Shown piece after piece: positions 59,698-64,000 of a DNA stretch of 64,000 nt. Under the pieces are notes generated by a model that saw nothing but the letters and a program-made list of their open reading frames with translations, did not search any database and was not told where the DNA came from. Location: NCBI RefSeq assembly GCF_000429665.1, contig NZ_AUCH01000002.1:124001-188000 (forward strand). The letters run 5' to 3'. This DNA comes from Azovibrio restrictus DSM 23866. GTDB taxonomy: Bacteria > Pseudomonadota > Gammaproteobacteria > Burkholderiales > Rhodocyclaceae. A program made the position numbers and the translations under genes. Numbering within the stretch: the first letter of the stretch is position 1; every line of letters starts with the position of its first letter.

Positions 59698-59725
59698 GTC
59701 AGGACAACTACTTTGCAGGTGTCGC

Positions 59726-60157
59726 ATGAATGCTGATGTAACTTACGAGAACAATCCGCTGCATGGTCTGGGTTTGAAGGACATGGTGACCGAGTTGGTC
59801 GATTACTACGGTTTCGAGATCCTGTTCGCTTACCTGAATATCAATTGCTTCAACAAGAACAAGAACCCGAGTATCGAATCCAGCGTGAAATTCCTGAAAA
59901 AGACGGATTGGGCGCGGGAGAAGGTGGAAGGGTTTTATCTATATCAATTCAAGAGCCTGCCCCGGGCATCTGCCGAGCAGTTTGAGTTGCCCCCCAGGGC
60001 CCGGCTGATTCCAGCGGGGCAAAAGCCTGGCAAACCGGCCGAGCTGAGTCTTGAGGATGCCGAGCGGCTGCAGGAAAAGCGAGCCAGGAAAGCGACGCTG
60101 CATGGCCGGGAGCCGTTTTTCGTCAAGCGCGGGGCCGGCGGCGGGGGCTCCCGCTGA
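59726..60157 (+). CDS. VF530-family DNA-binding protein (DUF2132)
   Basis: 143 residues. The VF530 domain occupies about residues 8-78: NNPLHGLGLKDMVTELVDYY, then GFEILFAYLNINCFNKNKNP and SIESSVKFLKKTDWAREKVE. The structure of the Vibrio homologue suggests DNA binding; biological role unknown. A basic, Pro-rich tail of about 60 residues (KPGKPAEL, RLQEKRARKATLHGRE) goes beyond the usual domain length. ATG 59726 has AGGTG upstream. Confidence 0.88.
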   Translation: MNADVTYENNPLHGLGLKDMVTELVDYYGFEILFAYLNINCFNKNKNPSIESSVKFLKKTDWAREKVEGFYLYQFKSLPRASAEQFELPPRARLIPAGQKPGKPAELSLEDAERLQEKRARKATLHGREPFFVKRGAGGGGSR

Positions 60158-60328
60158 TCGTGCCCCAGCGGTGCTGCCGGCTGTTTCTGGCCGGTTGATG
60201 GGCTGGATCTGGTTCAGGCCGGTCCGCTCCCGAGGGGGCTGCTCAAGGGCTTGATCTTCCTTTCCGGACCGCGCCAGGAGCCAAAGCAGGGCAGGCCGGG
60301 CCCCCGTTCCGGAGTTCTGGCCCCGGCC

Positions 60329-60357
60329 CCTTCACGGCTTCGTCATCCCCATGTAAA
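60329..60357 (+). promoter_or_regulatory. Candidate PhoB box upstream of phoD
   Basis: CCTTCAC (60329-60335), TCGTCAT (60340-60346) and ATGTAAA (60351-60357) are three heptamers at 11-base spacing resembling CTGTCAT. It lies about 60 bases before the phoD start. Nothing else is seen in the 260-base gap 60158-60417. Confidence 0.4.
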
Positions 60358-60417
60358 ACCCCGGTAGTGCCCGTTCCCCAGAATCGCCGGCTTCTTCCAC
60401 TCCGAGCCGAGATTCCC

Positions 60418-62196
60418 ATGGACCGCCGTTCCTTCCTGCGTCGCAGCATGTACTTCACCGTGGTGGCGGCTTCCGCCGGACTGTCCGCCTGTAACGACGG
60501 CGGCGATGGCGACGGGGAGGAGGAGGTCTCCGGCCGTTACGGCTTTCCCCAGGGCGTGGCCAGCGGCGATCCCCGGGCCGAGAGCGTGGTGTTCTGGAGC
60601 CGCTGTGTGCCCAGCGACGGGAGCGGTGGCGACGTGGCCCTGCGTCTGCAGGTCTCCGCCAGCGAGGGATTTTCCAGCCTGGTGGCGGATGTACCCCTGA
60701 CCGCCACGGCCACCTACGACCATACGCTGCGGGCCAAGGTGACCGGTCTGGCCAGCGACACTTTCTACTGGTACCGCTTCGTGGCCGGGGCGGACATGAG
60801 CCCCGTGGGCCGGGCGCGCACGGCCCCGGCCGCCACGGCGAGCCGGAACATGCGCTTCGCCTGGTTCACCTGCCAGGACTGGAGCGTGAACCACTGGGGC
60901 GCCCTGAGCCTGATGCTGGAGGAGGAGCTGGACTTCACCGTGCACCTGGGGGACTACATCTACGAGACCGTGGGGGCCGACTTCCAGTCCGGTGCCGTGG
61001 AGCCTGCCCACGGCAAGATCACCCTGCCCGACGGCATGCTCCTGGCGGACGGCTCCACTGCCGCCCGGACTCTGGCCGATTACCGCAGCCTCTACAAGAC
61101 CTACCGGAGCGATAGCCGCATCCAGGCGGTGCACGGCAAGTTTCCCCTGATTGCCATCTGGGACGACCACGAATTCAGTGACGATGCCTGGCAGGACCAC
61201 CAGACCTACACCAACGCCAATGTCCAGGAAACCAGCCGGCGTCGGGCTGCCAACCAGGCCTGGGCCGAGTACATGCCCGTGGATTTCGGCGATGTCTCCT
61301 TCGATCTGGGCAATGCCGCCTACGACAACATCCGCATCTACCGGGACTTCCGTTTCGGCCAGCTGCTGCATCTGGTGATGACCGACGAGCGCCTGTACCG
61401 GGACGACCACGTGGTCAGCGAAGCACTGATCGCCCAGCAGACCGGGGCCGACCCGGTCCAGGGGGACAGTTCCGTGGGCGCCCGGTATTTCGTGCCCAAG
61501 GACGTGCTCGACACCCTGGAGGGGGCGTTCCAGGCCAGCCAGGGACGGCTGCCCTCCATGCTGGGCAGCACCCAGACCCAGTGGTGGAAGGACACCATGA
61601 AGCAGTCCGAAGCCCAGTGGAAGGTCTGGGGCAACGAGGTCACCCTGAACCGGATGTGGGTGGATCTGCGCACCATGCCCGAACCCTACCAGCACATCTA
61701 CGTGGTCAATGCCGACTGCTGGGACGGCTTCCCCTCCTGCCGCAAGGAGCTGACGGGCTACCTGAACAGCCAGGGCATCCGCAACGTGGTGGCCATCACC
61801 GGCGACCTGCACGCCTTCCAGTGCGGCGTCATCCGGGATGATCCGGCCACGGGGACCCCGGCCCTGGTGGATTTCGTGGTGGCCGGCATCAGCTCCTCAT
61901 CCTTCTACAGCTACCTGAAGCGGGCCGCCGGGAGCACCGCCCTGGCCAGCCTGGTGGCCACCCCGGCCGGATTCGACGCCCTGATGCAGGGCCACAACCC
62001 GGACTTCGCCTACGTGGATCACGATGCCCAGGGCTATGCCACGGCCACGGTCAGCGCCGACAGCTTCACGGTGGTCTTTCACAAGGTGCTGCCCCTGGAC
62101 GCCCAGGGCAAGGCGCCAGCCAGCCCCCTGGCGGGCCGCACCCGCATCACCCTGGCCCGGGACAGCCTGACTCCCCAGGTACAAACCGGGGTGTGA
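60418..62196 (+). CDS. phoD: PhoD-family alkaline phosphatase/phosphodiesterase
   Basis: 592 residues from ATG 60418. It has a Tat signal peptide with the twin-arginine motif DRRSFLRRSMYF, and a cysteine shortly after (LSAC) that could be a lipobox. The N-terminal domain YGFPQGVASGDPRAESVVFW and the phosphatase core are clear: CQDWSVNHW (the Cys coordinating Fe/Ca), VHLGDYIYE, AIWDDHEFSDDAW, VNADCWDGFP and TGDLHAF. PhoD enzymes are Ca/Fe-dependent, periplasmic or secreted, and release phosphate from diesters and monoesters. A Pho-box-like element upstream fits phosphate control. Confidence 0.94.
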   Translation: MDRRSFLRRSMYFTVVAASAGLSACNDGGDGDGEEEVSGRYGFPQGVASGDPRAESVVFWSRCVPSDGSGGDVALRLQVSASEGFSSLVADVPLTATATYDHTLRAKVTGLASDTFYWYRFVAGADMSPVGRARTAPAATASRNMRFAWFTCQDWSVNHWGALSLMLEEELDFTVHLGDYIYETVGADFQSGAVEPAHGKITLPDGMLLADGSTAARTLADYRSLYKTYRSDSRIQAVHGKFPLIAIWDDHEFSDDAWQDHQTYTNANVQETSRRRAANQAWAEYMPVDFGDVSFDLGNAAYDNIRIYRDFRFGQLLHLVMTDERLYRDDHVVSEALIAQQTGADPVQGDSSVGARYFVPKDVLDTLEGAFQASQGRLPSMLGSTQTQWWKDTMKQSEAQWKVWGNEVTLNRMWVDLRTMPEPYQHIYVVNADCWDGFPSCRKELTGYLNSQGIRNVVAITGDLHAFQCGVIRDDPATGTPALVDFVVAGISSSSFYSYLKRAAGSTALASLVATPAGFDALMQGHNPDFAYVDHDAQGYATATVSADSFTVVFHKVLPLDAQGKAPASPLAGRTRITLARDSLTPQVQTGV

Positions 62197-62209
62197 CCCG
62201 GGGCTGACC

Positions 62210-64000
62210 TCAGGCCTTGAAGCGCTGCACTTCCTGGGAGAGGGTATCGGCCAGGGTCTGGAGCTGGCTGGCGGTGGCGGCGTTTGCTCCGGCGGCCGCG
62301 TTGTTTTCCTCGGCCATCTGGGCGATCCGTTCCACGTGCCTGGCCACCTCCGTGGTGGCCGTGGACTGTTCCCGCAGGGAGGTGGAAATGTCTTCCACCA
62401 CCTGCATCACCCGCAGGGCCTGATCCTGAACCCGTTGCATGGCGGTTCCGGCCTGCTGGGCCTGGGTCACGCCGCTGTCCACCCGGGCCACGCCCTCCTG
62501 CATGCTGTGCACGGCCTGCCGGGTGCCGTCCTGGATGTTGGCGATCATGGTGGCGATTTCCCGGGTGGAGGCGGCCGTGCGTTCGGCGAGCTTGCGCACC
62601 TCGTCGGCCACCACCGAGAAGCCCCGGCCCGCCTCTCCGGCCCGGGCCGCTTCGATGGCGGCATTGAGGGCGAGCAGGTTGGTCTGTTCGGCGATTTCCT
62701 TGATCACCGCAACGATGCTGGAGATTTCTTCGGACTGCTGGCCGAGCCGGGTGATGAGGCCGGAGGAATGGTTCACCGCCGTGGCAATCCGCTGGATTTC
62801 CTCCACCACCTGCAGCACGACCCGGCCGCCCTGTTCCGCCACCTGGTCCGATTCCCGCGACAGGTCCTGGGCTTCCTGGGCGTTGTTGGCGATGTGGCTG
62901 ACGCCCACGGTCATTTCCTCGATGGAGGCGGCCATGCCCGAAGCCGATTCGCTCTGGGTGCCGGCGCTGGTGGCGATCTGGGTGCTGGCGCCGGCCAGGT
63001 GGCCGGCCGCGCCGTGCAGGGTGTCCACATCCTGCTGCAGCCGGCGGATCAGCAGCCCCAGCCCTTCAGCCATGCGGTTGAAATGCTGGGCCGCATCCCC
63101 CAGTTCATCGCGGCTGTCGAGCTGGAAGCGGGTGCTGAAGTCCCCCTCGGCCAGACGTCCGGCCCCTGCGGCCAGCCGTTCGATGGCGTTCTGGATCGAG
63201 TAGTAGGCGCCGATGGCCAGGTAGGTGAAGCCCAGGAAGGCCAGGAGCGAGGTGGCCACGTTGATCAGCAGGTGCTCCCGGGAGCGTTCGATGCGTTCCT
63301 GCAGCAGCCGGTCCAGCTCCGGTGCCAGCACCTGGAACATGGCCTGATAGCCCTGGTCGATGACTCGGGTGACCTGGTCGAAATATTCCTGGGAGGGGGT
63401 TTCGAAGCGCTGCTCGATGATCTGTTCCCGGATCAGCCGGGCCACAGCTCTTGCGTCCTGGGGAAAGCGCTGGTTGAAGTCCTGCAGCCGGGCCCCGGCC
63501 GCCGGCGCGTAGCGGGCCACCTTGGTCATGCCACTGGCCATGGTGTCCAGGTTGGCCTGCAGCTCGGCAATCTGCTGGCCCATGAGGATCTGCTGCTGGC
63601 TGGTGACTTCCCGCCGGGCGATGATGCCCGTGCCTATGCCCCGGGCCAGGGCCAGCTTTTCCAGCAGCAGGGGCATGCGCACCACCACCGTGTCCATCAG
63701 GTAGTAGGTATCCAGCTCAGGGTCCAGGGTCAGGGTGGAGGCGTCGGCCACCAGCAGCATCAGGTCCATGGACTTCTGCACCAGGGCCGTATGCTGGCGC
63801 AGGTTTTCCGACGCGGTCAGGGACAGGCCGTCCTGGACGATCTCCTGCCAGCCGGCGCGCAGGTCCTGCCAGCTCTGGTCCTGGCGCAGGGCCGGGTCCA
63901 GGACCGCTTCCACCCGCTCCAGGGCGGCTGCCACCGCCTTTTGCCGTTCGGCCCGCCGGGGTTCCAGGGCGGCATTGCCGTTCAGGATGCCCGAGGACAG
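62210..64000 (-). CDS. Methyl-accepting chemotaxis protein (5' end outside window)
   Basis: At least 597 residues; the frame stays open past a GTG at 63934 to the window edge, so the true start, with the first membrane helix, lies outside. A long helical sensor region, TM2 (about the segment NVATSLLAFLGFTYLAIGAY) and HAMP are followed by a signalling domain whose tip is EIAEQTNLLALNAAIEAARAGEAGRGFSVVADEVRKLAER. Its C-terminus is 13 bases from the convergent phoD stop. Ligand unknown; the N-terminal region resembles those of helical nitrate/peptide sensors only loosely. Confidence 0.92.
   Translation of the reverse strand: MSSGILNGNAALEPRRAERQKAVAAALERVEAVLDPALRQDQSWQDLRAGWQEIVQDGLSLTASENLRQHTALVQKSMDLMLLVADASTLTLDPELDTYYLMDTVVVRMPLLLEKLALARGIGTGIIARREVTSQQQILMGQQIAELQANLDTMASGMTKVARYAPAAGARLQDFNQRFPQDARAVARLIREQIIEQRFETPSQEYFDQVTRVIDQGYQAMFQVLAPELDRLLQERIERSREHLLINVATSLLAFLGFTYLAIGAYYSIQNAIERLAAGAGRLAEGDFSTRFQLDSRDELGDAAQHFNRMAEGLGLLIRRLQQDVDTLHGAAGHLAGASTQIATSAGTQSESASGMAASIEEMTVGVSHIANNAQEAQDLSRESDQVAEQGGRVVLQVVEEIQRIATAVNHSSGLITRLGQQSEEISSIVAVIKEIAEQTNLLALNAAIEAARAGEAGRGFSVVADEVRKLAERTAASTREIATMIANIQDGTRQAVHSMQEGVARVDSGVTQAQQAGTAMQRVQDQALRVMQVVEDISTSLREQSTATTEVARHVERIAQMAEENNAAAGANAATASQLQTLADTLSQEVQRFKA

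Overview
The window is high-GC DNA (roughly two thirds G+C by eye) with densely packed genes, short gaps and many ATGA/TGATG overlaps. Gene content (PHA phasin, septation protein A/YciI/BolA/PpiC block, DUF2242 and DUF1615 lipoproteins, YeiE/YeiH, very many c-di-GMP proteins) suggests a betaproteobacterium, most likely Rhodocyclales (Azospira/Dechloromonas-like). That placement is inference from gene content, not a database match. I see no tRNA, rRNA, CRISPR array, insertion sequence or replication origin.

Layout. 1-4503: partial EamA permease, NAD(P)HX repair enzyme, OmpA-like lipoprotein, MarR regulator and CnoX-type thioredoxin, with an orphan plus-strand transcript candidate (about 2953-3066). 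4627-12530: purL, then an HDOD protein, a zinc-sensing (CZB) diguanylate cyclase and a DUF1615 lipoprotein. 12558-18231: exported isochorismatase-like hydrolase, YeiH/YeiE pair, lipoproteins and an AsmA-like protein. 18256-21798: a zinc-starvation locus in which zrgB, zrgC, zrgA and queD2 run leftward from a Zur box, with zur running rightward. 21808-22669: cytochrome c and bacteriohemerythrin. 22633-30057: an envelope-lipid and stress region with a PlcP/LpxH-type metallophosphoesterase, two GT4 glycosyltransferases, dgkA, dps, tpx and a CYTH/CHAD protein. Several of its intergenic regions carry 11-bp-spaced repeats that look like PhoB boxes. 30184-38922: DUF2339/DUF3999 membrane pair, phasin, and a PotD-like binding protein translationally coupled to a Cache-GGDEF cyclase. 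39003-47713: large M48 protease, chemoreceptor, EAL-CBS-GGDEF protein and a Cache-PAS-GGDEF protein. 47784-54046: PpiC/BolA/YciI/YciB block, then an HD-GYP response regulator and a hybrid kinase. 54047-57026: an AT-richer island of orphan polymorphic-toxin immunity genes with broken toxin tips between them. 57027-64000: MFS/LysR pair, glutaredoxin-like protein, VF530 protein, PhoD phosphatase and a partial chemoreceptor.

The genes suggest four linked themes. (i) Phosphate economy: candidate PhoB boxes precede dgkA, the glycosyltransferase/metallophosphoesterase operon, the second glycosyltransferase, the CHAD polyphosphate-type protein and phoD. This fits replacement of phospholipids by glycolipids under phosphate limitation. 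(ii) Zinc economy under Zur, with a QueD paralogue that lacks the usual catalytic cysteine. (iii) Second-messenger signalling: six proteins with GGDEF, EAL, HD-GYP or HDOD domains, including an NspS/MbaA-like pair that may sense polyamines. (iv) Interbacterial competition: an array of immunity genes, two of them directly downstream of toxin remnants. All functions are read from sequence motifs and family knowledge; none was checked by a search.
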